From the NCBI GenBank assembly GCA_050944855.1, contig JBMNRU010000002.1:62001-126000 (forward strand): a stretch of 64,000 nucleotides of DNA, given 5' to 3'. This stretch comes from Lactonifactor sp050944855. Lineage in GTDB: Bacteria; Bacillota; Clostridia; Lachnospirales; Lachnospiraceae. The first letter of the stretch is position 1; each line of letters begins with the position of its first letter. A program made the position numbers and the translations under genes. This document shows, one piece after another, positions 31,240 through 40,653 of the stretch. The notes beneath the pieces are model-generated. The model was not told the origin of the DNA and did no database searches. It saw nothing but the letters and a program-made list of their open reading frames with translations.

Positions 31240-33006
31240 TTACATTCTTTCCGGCGCACGGAAACCTAACAGATCAATACTGGTTTCCAGTACTTCTTTT
31301 GTTAATATCAGCAGACGGATCCAGGAAGACTGTTTCTCTTCTGCCTCTTCACTTAAAATTTTAGTCTCATGATAAAAACGGTTAAACTCATTGGCCAGAT
31401 CATAGACATAAGAACAGATTTTATGCGGCGCCTTATCTTCAAAGGCGGTTTCAATCATGCTGTTAAAACGAGACAGCTGCAGCATCAAAGCTTTTTCACT
31501 CTCACTTGCAGCGGTGCGGATCACACCTGCAGTTTCGTCTTTTCCGGCTTCCTGGTAACGCCCCAAAATCGATTTAATACGCACGATCGTGTATAAAATG
31601 TAAGGACCGGTGTTGCCTTCAAAGGAAGTGAAACGATCCACATCAAAGATATAATCCTTAGATGCCTGGTTTGACAAATCTCCATATTTTACTGCTGACA
31701 GACCTACGATCTGAGCAGTTGCCTGGGCGTCTTCTTCTCTCACATTACGGTTCTCGGCAATCTTCTTTTGCATCTCCTCGTTGATCTCACCGAGGAGGGT
31801 TTCCAAACGCATCACACCGCCTTCTCTCGTCTTAAACGGCTTTCCGTCTCTTCCGTTCATCGTACCAAATCCCAGGAAAAACAGCCCGGTATCTTCCTCT
31901 ACCAGTTTTGTCTTTCTTGCACAGCGGAATACCTGTGTGAAATACAGCTCCTGACGCTTGTCCACAACATAAATAATCTCATCCGGATGAAACAGCTTCA
32001 TACGTTCTACGATAGTAGCCAGATCCGTGGTATTATATAAAGATGCCCCATCAGACTTCAGGATCATGCAGGGAGGAATTTCCTTGGTATCCGTCTCTTC
32101 TTTAACATCAACTACCAAAGCACCCTGATCCAGATGGGCATACCCTTCGTCCTTCATATACTGCACCATATCCGGAATATACGGCTGTGCATCCGATTCC
32201 TTTTTCCACAGGTCAAAGCTGACATCTAATTTTTCATAATTTTTCTTTAAATCCGTAACGGATACCTGCAGAATATGATTCCACAAGGCCATATAACCCG
32301 GGTGACCCTGCTGCAGCATATGGGTTGCTTCCATCGCTTCTTCCTTATATTCCGGATGTTCCTTTGAATAGGCACTGGCTGCCGGATAGATTTCCTCTAA
32401 TTCACTAATGGAAAAAGGAGCTTCCTTTGGGTATTCTCCCTGATAATTATCTTGAAAATACACTAATTCCGGCTTTCTTTTTTTCAGTTCCGTGATGATA
32501 AGTCCCATCTGCAGGCCCCAGTCCCCCAAATGTACATCACCGATCATCTTATGGCCCACAAAACGGCCCATACGCTTCAGGCTTTCACCGATGATAGCTG
32601 AACGCAGATGTCCTACGTGCAGCGGTTTCGCCACATTGGGGCCGCCGTAATCCAGTATGATGGTTTTGGGATGGGCTGTCTGCTCTACCGAAAGATGAGC
32701 ATCCGCCTGCATTTGATTTAAATAATCTGCCAGAAATGCCCCATCAATCTTCAGGTTAATAAACCCCGGATTGACAGCTTCTGCACTTTCATAGATGCTG
32801 CTGCTCTGAAGCTGTGCTACAACATCATTGGCGATCATAATAGGCGCCTTTTTATACTGTTTTGCTGCTGCCATCGCACCATTACACTGATATTCACACA
32901 AATCCGGCCGATTCGAAACCGTAACCCTGGCCAGCCCTTCGTCATATCCGGCTGCAGCAAACGCAGCCTTCATTTCTTCTGTAATAATATCTAATAGCTT
33001 TTTCAT
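31240..33006 (-). CDS. argS: arginyl-tRNA synthetase
   Basis: Charges tRNA-Arg. The 588 residues show the N-terminal Add-1 domain, the class I HIGH motif as KPLHVGHLRSAIIGE, the KMSKS region replaced in the usual ArgRS manner (KPFKTREGGVMRLETL), and the C-terminal DALR anticodon domain ending LLGFRAPERM. Start at MKKLLDIITEEMK (33006) after GGAGG; the ATG overlaps the degV stop as ATGA, so the two genes are translationally coupled. No T-box leader is seen. Confidence 0.96.
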   Translation of the reverse strand: MKKLLDIITEEMKAAFAAAGYDEGLARVTVSNRPDLCEYQCNGAMAAAKQYKKAPIMIANDVVAQLQSSSIYESAEAVNPGFINLKIDGAFLADYLNQMQADAHLSVEQTAHPKTIILDYGGPNVAKPLHVGHLRSAIIGESLKRMGRFVGHKMIGDVHLGDWGLQMGLIITELKKRKPELVYFQDNYQGEYPKEAPFSISELEEIYPAASAYSKEHPEYKEEAMEATHMLQQGHPGYMALWNHILQVSVTDLKKNYEKLDVSFDLWKKESDAQPYIPDMVQYMKDEGYAHLDQGALVVDVKEETDTKEIPPCMILKSDGASLYNTTDLATIVERMKLFHPDEIIYVVDKRQELYFTQVFRCARKTKLVEEDTGLFFLGFGTMNGRDGKPFKTREGGVMRLETLLGEINEEMQKKIAENRNVREEDAQATAQIVGLSAVKYGDLSNQASKDYIFDVDRFTSFEGNTGPYILYTIVRIKSILGRYQEAGKDETAGVIRTAASESEKALMLQLSRFNSMIETAFEDKAPHKICSYVYDLANEFNRFYHETKILSEEAEEKQSSWIRLLILTKEVLETSIDLLGFRAPERM

Positions 33007-33896
33007 AGTTCCTCCAATCCATCCGCTTCCACTTTCTTTGCACAGGCAATTGCCAGAGAACCCGGCCCAATATGACATGACACGCTCAAAGAAAGAGGAT
33101 ATAATACAATCTCTCTGTCGGGAAAATGCTGTTTTAACTCTTCCAGCCATTCTTCTGCTTCTTCCGGATTACCGGAATACGCCGCCTCCAGACACATCAG
33201 TCCCTGCTTCTCATATTCAGCAAACCGTCCTTCCAGATCTGCTTTCATGGCCTGGATCATAATTTTCTTCGCCTGTTTCTTTCCTCTTGCTTTGGAAAAG
33301 GAATCCAGCTTTTCTCCCTGGATCTGGAGCACAGGTTTTAAATTCAAAACCGTGCCGATCGCTGCGGCAGCAGGTGTGATACGTCCGCCCTTTTTCAAAT
33401 ATTTCAAAGTTTCCAATGTAATATAAATACTGGACAGCATCTTTTCCCGCTCCAGTATCTCCTTTATTTCCTGGCCGCCTTTTCCCGCTTTTGCAAGAGA
33501 AACTGCGTCCAGTACCGACTGTCTCATCGTAACAGAAATCCTCTGATTATCCACTACAAAAACGGTGCCTGCATAATCCTGTGCCAGCATCAGTGCCGTC
33601 TGACAGGAATTGCTCAGCCCGCTTGACATGGGAATATGCACAATTTCATCGTACTCTTTGAGCAGCTTATCCCATACCTCTGTAACATCAACCGGTGACG
33701 GCTGAGATGTAAAAATATCCGCATCACCCTCCAACTTTCCGTAAAACGCTTCCTGGCTTAACGTGATTCCTTCATAAAATAATTCCTCGTTAATATAAAA
33801 AGGCATGGCAACTACACAGATTCCAAGCTGCTTTGCTTCCTCCTGGGTAATTCCACTATTGCTGTCTGTAACAACAATGACTTTTTTCATAGGCAT
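33003..33896 (-). CDS. second DegV-family protein
   Basis: 297 residues: MKKVIVVTDSNSGITQEEAK at the start, FTSQPSPVDVTEVW (the conserved TSQPS), IPMSSGLSNSCQTA and LKYLKKGGRITPAAAAIGTV, all DegV fatty-acid-binding marks. This copy fits the family better than the one at 7.2 kb. AAGGAG lies five bases before the first ATG. It is first in a two-gene operon with argS, an unusual partner with no clear functional link. Confidence 0.9.
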   Translation of the reverse strand: MPMKKVIVVTDSNSGITQEEAKQLGICVVAMPFYINEELFYEGITLSQEAFYGKLEGDADIFTSQPSPVDVTEVWDKLLKEYDEIVHIPMSSGLSNSCQTALMLAQDYAGTVFVVDNQRISVTMRQSVLDAVSLAKAGKGGQEIKEILEREKMLSSIYITLETLKYLKKGGRITPAAAAIGTVLNLKPVLQIQGEKLDSFSKARGKKQAKKIMIQAMKADLEGRFAEYEKQGLMCLEAAYSGNPEEAEEWLEELKQHFPDREIVLYPLSLSVSCHIGPGSLAIACAKKVEADGLEEL

Positions 33897-33950
33897 AATT
33901 TCTCCTTACAGGACTCTGTTCCATTTATGTCAAAATTTGCATTGCATATT

Positions 33951-33980
33951 ATTTTAGCACACCCAATATCCGACTGGCAA
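33951..33980 (-). promoter_or_regulatory. promoter of degV-argS
   Basis: Minus strand TTGCCA (33975-33980), 18 bases, TAAAAT (33951-33956). Confidence 0.6.
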
Positions 33981-34047
33981 GAAAAACTAGAATTTCCCTG
34001 GTATAGATGTTAAAATTAGAATGTATTTAGAAAAAGGAGGATTGTAT

Positions 34048-34683
34048 ATGTCATACTTAAAAGATTCTTACGCATTAACCGCTGCTTCCATTATCAAAAA
34101 CTTAGAAAAGCGCAACATGGAAGGTTATTACTGTGAAAACGCAGAGGCCGCCATTCAGAAAGTTCTGGAATTAATCCCGGCAGACTCTGTTGTAACATGG
34201 GGCGGTTCCGAAACACTTGTGGAAACCGGTATTTTAAATGCTGTAAAAGCTTCCCCCTATACACTCATTGACCGCACTACCGCAAAAACTCCCGCCGAAA
34301 AACGAGAATTATACGGAAAAATTGTTATGTCCGATTACTGTCTGATGAGTACCAATGCGATTACATTAGATGGAGAATTAATCAACATAGACGGCGCAGG
34401 CAATCGTGTCGCCTGCCTGATCACCGGTCCGGCCCATGTCATCGTGATCGCCGGAATGAATAAAATAACGGCTAACACACAGGAAGGAATCAGCCGGGTT
34501 CATACGGCTGCCGCACCGCCTAATACCCTTCGCGTAGGCGCCGAAACCCCCTGTTCGAAAACCGGTGTATGTGCCGACTGTCTCAGCCCGGGCTGCATCT
34601 GCAATCAGGTTGTGATCACACGCCGCTCCATGATCCCGGGACGTATCAAAGTCATTCTGATCGGAGATTCCTACGGCTTCTAA
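34048..34683 (+). CDS. LUD-domain lactate utilization-like protein
   Basis: A 211-residue protein of the LUD/YkgG family (DUF162). It carries VVTWGGSETLVETGIL near residue 50, YCLMSTNAITLDGELINID near 105, and GPAHVIVIAGMNKI, which are family marks. The end bears cysteines (CSKTGVCADCLSPGCIC) that may bind an Fe-S cluster. LutC works with LutA/LutB in lactate oxidation; neither is adjacent, and stand-alone LUD proteins of this kind are common in Clostridia with no settled role. AAGGAGG lies ahead of the ATG at 34048. Confidence 0.88.
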   Translation: MSYLKDSYALTAASIIKNLEKRNMEGYYCENAEAAIQKVLELIPADSVVTWGGSETLVETGILNAVKASPYTLIDRTTAKTPAEKRELYGKIVMSDYCLMSTNAITLDGELINIDGAGNRVACLITGPAHVIVIAGMNKITANTQEGISRVHTAAAPPNTLRVGAETPCSKTGVCADCLSPGCICNQVVITRRSMIPGRIKVILIGDSYGF

Positions 34684-34716
34684 CCGGCCAGACAGTAAGG
34701 TTCCAGACCCCTGTGG

Positions 34717-34745
34717 TTGACTTTTTGTCGGGCACTGTGTATACT
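34717..34745 (+). promoter_or_regulatory. promoter of the repeat-domain membrane protein
   Basis: TTGACT (34717-34722), 17 bases, TATACT (34740-34745). The start codon follows about 40 bases later. Confidence 0.75.
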
Positions 34746-34783
34746 GACAATTAAATTACTTAAGACAATTCTATCACACAAAT

Positions 34784-35944
34784 ATGCGATTTTTTATGAA
34801 AAAGAAGACAAAAAAAACAAAATATTTATCCTTCCTCATCATCGGTATCGTTCTTGCCGGACTCCTGCTGTTTGTGGGACGCAGAGAGGAAAGGGCAGTT
34901 AAAAAAGTAGTAAAAGCAGAGCTGAATCAGTTAAAAAATATTGATACGGACACCGTTTCTTCTTATCTCTCTTATCAGGATCTGTTTCCTGAAAGTGAAG
35001 AAGAAAGCGATCTGTCAGAAAAAATCAGGGAAATCTTTCCTTTATTCTTTCAGGATTTCTCCTATCACGTTACCAAAGTTTCCGTTGATGGGACAAAAGC
35101 CACTGCTGATGTGAGCATCCGGGTAATCGATGCCTCCACATTGGCCAAAGATTACATGAAAGCCGCCATGCAGAAACGTATTGCAAGCGCGGCGAACCCC
35201 TCTTCTGTAGAATATTCTCTGGAAGACTATTATCTGCTGCTGCGGGACATCCTGTCGGAACAGGACTATGATACCATAAAATCCACATGTCATCTTACAT
35301 TAGAAAAGAAAGATGGCCAATGGATACTAAAGCATACCAAAACTTCTGACAAACAGCTTACCGGTGATTTTGCAGGATACCTTTCCAGTTCCAATTTATT
35401 CACACCGGAAGAGATTGTGGAAATCCATTTTGACACGATTAAAGGGTTCGACCTGGAACAGCTGAACCAATATCTGCAGCTGGATTCACTCTTTGACATG
35501 GACGATACCTACCGGCGCTCTATCACACAGGCTCTGGCCTCTCAGATCCATGATCATTTTGACTACCGGATTATAGATTCGCAAAACAATGGACAAACCG
35601 TTACGGTATCTCTGGAAATCACAAGCTGCGATTTTAAAGATGTTCTGAAAAATTATGAAGCCGAATTAGGTACCTATCTGGTCACCTCTCAGGCTTTGGC
35701 TGACGGTACCTCCGGGCGTCTCGCGGTTGCAAATCAGCTGCTTTTAAAAAATATTGAAGCAAGTGACGCATCTGCCACTACAACGCTTGCGTTGGAACTG
35801 GTAAATGATGGAAGTTCCTGGAAACTGCAGATGACCGATGAGGTGGCCCAGGCTATTTTGGGAAATATCGGATCTGCGGTAGCGGAAATATCCAATGAAG
35901 TACCAAACAACAATGGCTCTGATGCAGAGGCTGCAGCAGAGTAA
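34784..35944 (+). CDS. membrane-anchored protein with two NTF2-like repeats, unknown
   Basis: 386 residues, not assigned. One N-terminal membrane helix (YLSFLIIGIVLAGLLLFVG) follows a Lys-rich start. The outer part seems to be two copies of one domain: VVKAELNQLKNIDTDTVSSY at about 42 and IVEIHFDTIKGFDLEQLNQY at about 210, each followed by an L-F/D segment and then beta strands. This fits NTF2-like DUF4878/DUF5105-type lipoprotein domains. No clear ribosome site precedes either candidate start (34784, 34796). The next gene follows after 21 bases and may be co-transcribed. Confidence 0.72.
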   Translation: MRFFMKKKTKKTKYLSFLIIGIVLAGLLLFVGRREERAVKKVVKAELNQLKNIDTDTVSSYLSYQDLFPESEEESDLSEKIREIFPLFFQDFSYHVTKVSVDGTKATADVSIRVIDASTLAKDYMKAAMQKRIASAANPSSVEYSLEDYYLLLRDILSEQDYDTIKSTCHLTLEKKDGQWILKHTKTSDKQLTGDFAGYLSSSNLFTPEEIVEIHFDTIKGFDLEQLNQYLQLDSLFDMDDTYRRSITQALASQIHDHFDYRIIDSQNNGQTVTVSLEITSCDFKDVLKNYEAELGTYLVTSQALADGTSGRLAVANQLLLKNIEASDASATTTLALELVNDGSSWKLQMTDEVAQAILGNIGSAVAEISNEVPNNNGSDAEAAAE

Positions 35945-35965
35945 ACACAAAAAGGAGGACAGGAT

Positions 35966-36877
35966 ATGAAAATAAATAAAGCCGCTATGGTAGGTTTAGG
36001 TGCCGTAGGCAGTGTATACGCCATTCATCTTTTTGATTACATGAAAGAAAATTTTGCCGTTATCGCAGGCGGACACCGCGCGGAAAGAATACGGAAAAAC
36101 GGCCAGACTGTAAACGGAGTCACATTTGTCCCAACCGTAATAGAACCTGAAAATGCAGACTGGAAAGCCGATTTAATTCTGTTATCCATGAAAAACTATC
36201 AGCTTGAACAGGCCATATGCGATATCAGAAACATCATAACGCCGGATACCATACTATTACCCATGTGCAACGGCATCACAGCCCCGGATATCCTGAAAAA
36301 AGCCTTTCCTTCCAATAAGGTTCTCGGTGGATTGTGCAGAATCGATACGGCAAGAGATCAAAATGGAATTGTTTGTTCCTGGGAGGGACCGATCCAGTTC
36401 GGTGACCGGGAAAGTTCCCATATATCAGAAGAGGTACAGGCAGTACAGGAGCTTTTTGATGCAGCCGGTGTTCCCCATGAAGTAATGCCGGACATCCACA
36501 GAGCCATGTGGCTTAAATTTATGACCAATGTCAGCCTTAATCAGCTTTCTGCCGTCACCCATGCCTGTTACGGAGCATTTGTTGATATTCCTCAGCTCAA
36601 TCTGGCTGCACGCGAAGTAATGGAAGAAGTGTTAGCTGTAGCCGAGGCAAAAGGCATCCATATCACAGCCGAGGATGTGGAAGATGCCATGAAGGATATT
36701 GCTTCGTCTGCACACGATGATAAAAGCTCCATGCTTCAGGATGTGGAAGCGAAGAGAAAAACGGAGACGGACTATTTTGCAGGAACCATGATCGCAGAGG
36801 GAAAAGCGGTAAACGTACCGACTCCCTGGAATGACCGCCTGTATTTACTTATCAAAAGTATAGAACAGCTATATTAA
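35966..36877 (+). CDS. ketopantoate reductase-like dehydrogenase (ApbA/PanE family)
   Basis: 303 residues. Rossmann domain first: AAMVGLGAVGSVYAIHLF (GxGxxG near residue 10) and LILLSMKNYQLEQA, then the C-terminal helical domain with AMWLKFMTNVSLNQLSAVT, where the catalytic Lys and Asn of PanE lie, and CYGAFVDI. PanE makes pantoate for coenzyme A with NADPH; many family members act on other 2-keto acids. panB and panC are not adjacent, so the substrate is uncertain. AAAAAGGAGG precedes the ATG. Confidence 0.88.
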   Translation: MKINKAAMVGLGAVGSVYAIHLFDYMKENFAVIAGGHRAERIRKNGQTVNGVTFVPTVIEPENADWKADLILLSMKNYQLEQAICDIRNIITPDTILLPMCNGITAPDILKKAFPSNKVLGGLCRIDTARDQNGIVCSWEGPIQFGDRESSHISEEVQAVQELFDAAGVPHEVMPDIHRAMWLKFMTNVSLNQLSAVTHACYGAFVDIPQLNLAAREVMEEVLAVAEAKGIHITAEDVEDAMKDIASSAHDDKSSMLQDVEAKRKTETDYFAGTMIAEGKAVNVPTPWNDRLYLLIKSIEQLY

Positions 36878-36910
36878 AATCTATTTTCATCCTATAGCTG
36901 CAAATCATAA

Positions 36911-36957
36911 AAAATATACCCATGAAAAACCATATGTCTTTCATGGGTATATTTTTT
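36911..36957. terminator. bidirectional terminator between panE-like gene and aspS
   Basis: ATATACCCATGAAA (36914-36927) pairs with TTTCATGGGTATAT (36939-36952), with A- and T-runs on the two sides. Confidence 0.92.
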
Positions 36958-36971
36958 ATCTTTCTTTCTTT

Positions 36972-38768
36972 TTATACTTCCTCTTCCGGTGCCTGAATGG
37001 CAATACCCAATTCTTCCAACTGGATATCATCTACCACATCCGGCGCATTTGTCATCAGACAGGAGGCATCTTTCACTTTAGGGAAGGCAATGACATCCCG
37101 GATACTGTCTTCTTTTGCCATCAGCATAACCAGACGGTCCAAACCATAGGCCAAACCTGCGTGAGGCGGTACTCCATACTTAAATGCGTTCAACAGGAAA
37201 CCAAAACGCTTATATGCTTCTTCGGTGGTAAATCCTAACGCCTTAAACATCTTCTCCTGCACATCATCCTGGAAAATACGGACACTTCCTCCGCCGATTT
37301 CATTTCCGTTTAACACGATATCATAAGCCTTGGCACGTACTGCACCCGGATCTGTCTCGATAAGATGCAGGTCTTCTTCCATCGGCATGGTAAACGGATG
37401 ATGCATGGCGGTAAATCGATTCTGTTCTTCACTCCACTCAAGAAGCGGGAATTCGGTGATCCAGATAAACTTATATTCATTTTTATCCAGCAGTTCCATC
37501 TGACGGGCCATCTCCAGACGCAGAGCGCCTAATACATCCCATACTACTTTATTTTTATCTGCTGCAAATAACAGTAAATCGCCTGGTTTACCGTCCATGG
37601 CAGTAATTAAGTTCTTCATCTCATCTTCCTTCATAAATTTTGCAAAAGAAGATTTTACGCTGCCATCTTCCTGAATTGCCACATAAGCCAAGCCTTTTGC
37701 ACCGTAATCCTTTGCAAAATCAACCAGCTTATCAATTTTTTTACGAGGCATGCCGCCCTGTCCGGGTGCATTAATGCCGCGTACACTTCCGCCGTTCTCC
37801 AGCGCATTTTTAAATACTGCAAATTCACAGCCCTTTACTGTTTCTGATACGTCCTGCAGTTCCATGCCAAAACGAATATCCGGTTTATCGGAACCATAGC
37901 GATTCATAGCTTCCTGCCATGTCATTCTCTGGATAGGCAGGGATACCTCTACACCCAGGATTTCTTTAAATAAATATGCCAGCATACGTTCATTGACATC
38001 AATGACATCATCCACATCCACAAAAGACAACTCAAGGTCAATCTGGGTAAATTCCGGCTGACGGTCTGCACGAAGATCCTCGTCACGGAAACACTTGACA
38101 ATCTGAAAATAGCGGTCATAACCGGAACACATCAACAGCTGTTTGAAAAGCTGAGGAGACTGCGGCAGTGCATAGAATGTACCCGGATGCACACGGCTTG
38201 GCACCAGATAATCTCTTGCTCCCTCCGGCGTACTCTTGGTCAGCATGGGAGTTTCTATTTCCAGGAACCCTTCCTGTGCCAGGAACTGTCGTGTTAAGGT
38301 AGCAACCTTGCTTCTCATGATCAGGTTGCGCTGCAAGTCCGGTCTTCTTAAGTCCAGATACCGGTATTTCAGACGCAGTTCTTCCTTCGTCTTGCTGTTT
38401 TCTTCAATTGGGAATGGAGGTGTTTCCGCCTCTGATAAGATACGCAGGTGGTTTGCACGAATCTCCAGTTCTCCGGTCTTCAGGTTTTCATTGACAGCAC
38501 CGCTTCTGGCTTCTACGGTACCTACCACTGCCACAACAAACTCGCTGCGCAGACGTCCTGCCTTTTCAAAGCCTTCCTCATCAATGCTTCCGTTTTCAAA
38601 AATAATCTGCATAATTCCGGAACGGTCCCTGAGATCCACAAAGACGATTCCGCCCTTGTTTCTGCTTTTCTGTACCCATCCCATCAGGGTAACGGTTTCA
38701 CCTATATTGGCCTTTGTAACTTCTGTACATCTGTGGGTTCTTTTCAACCCTTTCATTGACTCCGCCAT
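36972..38768 (-). CDS. aspS: aspartyl-tRNA synthetase
   Basis: Charges tRNA-Asp. The 598 residues have an N-terminal OB-fold anticodon domain (TVTLMGWVQKSRNKGG), class II motif 2 (YFQIVKCFRDEDLRADRQPE), the bacterial GAD insert domain (about 290-410), and motif 3 (GLAYGLDRLVMLM). Bacterial length and insert agree with AspRS. AGGAG lies nine bases before the first ATG. It is the last gene of the operon and 14 bases behind hisS. Confidence 0.97.
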   Translation of the reverse strand: MAESMKGLKRTHRCTEVTKANIGETVTLMGWVQKSRNKGGIVFVDLRDRSGIMQIIFENGSIDEEGFEKAGRLRSEFVVAVVGTVEARSGAVNENLKTGELEIRANHLRILSEAETPPFPIEENSKTKEELRLKYRYLDLRRPDLQRNLIMRSKVATLTRQFLAQEGFLEIETPMLTKSTPEGARDYLVPSRVHPGTFYALPQSPQLFKQLLMCSGYDRYFQIVKCFRDEDLRADRQPEFTQIDLELSFVDVDDVIDVNERMLAYLFKEILGVEVSLPIQRMTWQEAMNRYGSDKPDIRFGMELQDVSETVKGCEFAVFKNALENGGSVRGINAPGQGGMPRKKIDKLVDFAKDYGAKGLAYVAIQEDGSVKSSFAKFMKEDEMKNLITAMDGKPGDLLLFAADKNKVVWDVLGALRLEMARQMELLDKNEYKFIWITEFPLLEWSEEQNRFTAMHHPFTMPMEEDLHLIETDPGAVRAKAYDIVLNGNEIGGGSVRIFQDDVQEKMFKALGFTTEEAYKRFGFLLNAFKYGVPPHAGLAYGLDRLVMLMAKEDSIRDVIAFPKVKDASCLMTNAPDVVDDIQLEELGIAIQAPEEEV

Positions 38769-38782
38769 GATTTTCTCTCCTC

Positions 38783-40039
38783 TTACATTTTATCTGTGAA
38801 AAATTCTATAATCTCTTCATAGCCTTCTTTATTTAACTGCTCTTTTTGGAACTTTTTGTTCTTTTTCATAATGGAAATATTGACCTGCACACCCTTTTTG
38901 CGTTCCTCTTTCGCCTTCTGGAAGATCTTCTTCATGCCCTCTGCCGGCATATCTTTCTCCAACAGGTACGCTACTTTGCCTGCATTCGTAGGAATCTGAT
39001 AATCTCTTTCCAGAAGCAGCATAACAATACGCTCAAAACCAATGGAAAATCCGCAGGCACATGTCTGATTCCCTGTAAATTTCCCGATCATTTCATCGTA
39101 ACGGCCTCCGCCGCCGACACTGCCGCCGAAACCGTCAATGGAAATTTCAAAAATAGTACCTGTATAGTAAGACATACCGCGCACTAAAGTCGGATCAAAC
39201 ACCAGCTTAAAGTCAGCGCTCTTCACCGCATCTACGGTCTCCATAATATCGATCAGACCCTGTGCGGTAGCTTCGTCCAGATACCCTTCCAGCTGTTTCT
39301 GACAGTAACGGACACCCTCTGCATCATCGGTCAGTGTCTGGAACATTTGCAGATATTTTTCCACACTTTCTTTTGAAAATCCTTCCTGCTCCAGTTCTTT
39401 CGCCACACCATCCATGCCAATCTTATCCATTTTATCCAGGATAATAAATACAGTGTCATAGCTGTCTTCCGGAAAACCGCTGTAAGCTGCCATCGCTTTT
39501 AAGATACGACGGTCATTGATACGAACCGTAAACCCTTCAAAATCCAGTTTGCCGATCAAAGTAGAGGTAGCCAGGATCAATTCAATCTCTGCTAAAATAG
39601 AAGGTTCCCCTAAAATATCAATATCACACTGCATAAACTGGCGAAAACGACCCCTCTGTGGTCTGTCCGCACGCCATACATTTCCCATCTGCAGCGCCTT
39701 AAACGGAGCCGGCAGATCATTGGCATTGTTGGCATAAAAACGGGAAAGAGGCACGGTCAGGTCATAACGCAGTCCGCTGTCTACCAGATCCGCTTCCTCC
39801 TGTGCGGTTTCCAGTTTCAGTTTCTCTCCGCGTTTTAAAATCTTAAAAATCAGCTTTTCATTATCTCCGCCCTGCTTACTGCACAAATTTTCAATGTGCT
39901 CCACACACGGAGTTTCTACAGAAGTAAATCCAAAGGTATGATAGGTATCCTTGATCAGACGGATCACATAATCGCGAATTTCCATCTCTCTTGGCAGGAT
40001 ATCCTTCATACCGGTAACTGTTTTCTTCTTTAATTTCAT
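38783..40039 (-). CDS. hisS: histidyl-tRNA synthetase
   Basis: Charges tRNA-His. 418 residues: motif 1 around GMKDILPREMEIRDYVI, motif 2 as NVWRADRPQRGRFRQF, the histidine-specific LVRGMSYYTGTIFE and GGGGRYDEMIGKF, motif 3 as CGFSIGFERIVMLL. Start chosen at the second ATG (40039), eight bases after AAAGGAG; the first ATG (40045) overlaps the HD-GYP stop but is only two bases from the site. Co-transcribed with aspS, a common pair. Confidence 0.96.
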   Translation of the reverse strand: MKLKKKTVTGMKDILPREMEIRDYVIRLIKDTYHTFGFTSVETPCVEHIENLCSKQGGDNEKLIFKILKRGEKLKLETAQEEADLVDSGLRYDLTVPLSRFYANNANDLPAPFKALQMGNVWRADRPQRGRFRQFMQCDIDILGEPSILAEIELILATSTLIGKLDFEGFTVRINDRRILKAMAAYSGFPEDSYDTVFIILDKMDKIGMDGVAKELEQEGFSKESVEKYLQMFQTLTDDAEGVRYCQKQLEGYLDEATAQGLIDIMETVDAVKSADFKLVFDPTLVRGMSYYTGTIFEISIDGFGGSVGGGGRYDEMIGKFTGNQTCACGFSIGFERIVMLLLERDYQIPTNAGKVAYLLEKDMPAEGMKKIFQKAKEERKKGVQVNISIMKKNKKFQKEQLNKEGYEEIIEFFTDKM

Positions 40040-40041
40040 AA

Positions 40042-40617
40042 TCATTGCTCCTTTCCTGTTTCTTCTTTCTTATGCAGCATTCGCTGAAACAGCAAAAACA
40101 AATGCATATCAAAATACCGTACTTCATCGATCATCAATTCCATAGCGGTTTCATGGGAAAAAGCATCCCGATAGGATCTTTTCTCAGTAAGTGCTGCATA
40201 CACATCACAAATTCTCAGGATACGGGATTCCACCGGAATCACTTCTCCCTCCAGATTTCCCGGATATCCGGTTCCGTCATAATTTTCGTGATGATACAGC
40301 ACCGTCTGACAGAGCCAGGGATCATACCCTCTCTTTTTCAATATTTCATAGCTAAAACGAGAATGCATCCGCACGTATTTCATCTCTTCCACAATGAGAG
40401 GATCATCGATCCCCTGCATTTGATTGCTCAGACATAATTTCCCGATATCATGCAATAACCCTGCCTGTGCCACATGGTAACATACCTTCTGAGACAGCCC
40501 TGCTTCTTCTGCAAGCCCTCTCGCCAGTTGACTGACACGTATTCCATGACGGATCTCCTGTTCCAGGTCACAGACAATCAGATGCTTTCTCTTTTCTGCA
40601 GGCTTTGCCTCTTCCAT
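40042..40617 (-). CDS. HD-GYP domain protein
   Basis: A compact 191-residue HD-GYP protein, the c-di-GMP phosphodiesterase type. Intact motifs: GLLHDIGKLCL (metal-binding HD), MHSRFSYEIL, HHENYDGTGYP (the GYP signature) and RILRICDVYAALTEKRSYR. No sensor or receiver domain is attached. GGAG lies four bases before the ATG at 40617; a TTG further up is unlikely. It sits inside a housekeeping operon between hemZ and hisS, which is unusual for a signalling enzyme. Substrate specificity is inferred from motifs only. Confidence 0.88.
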   Translation of the reverse strand: MEEAKPAEKRKHLIVCDLEQEIRHGIRVSQLARGLAEEAGLSQKVCYHVAQAGLLHDIGKLCLSNQMQGIDDPLIVEEMKYVRMHSRFSYEILKKRGYDPWLCQTVLYHHENYDGTGYPGNLEGEVIPVESRILRICDVYAALTEKRSYRDAFSHETAMELMIDEVRYFDMHLFLLFQRMLHKKEETGKEQ

Positions 40618-40653
40618 AAATCTCCATTCCTTTCCACGGAACAAATGTTATAA

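Noticed and set aside
33897..34047. T-box leader for argS
   Set aside because: The degV-argS leader is short, with no specifier stem or TGGNACCGCG T-box sequence.
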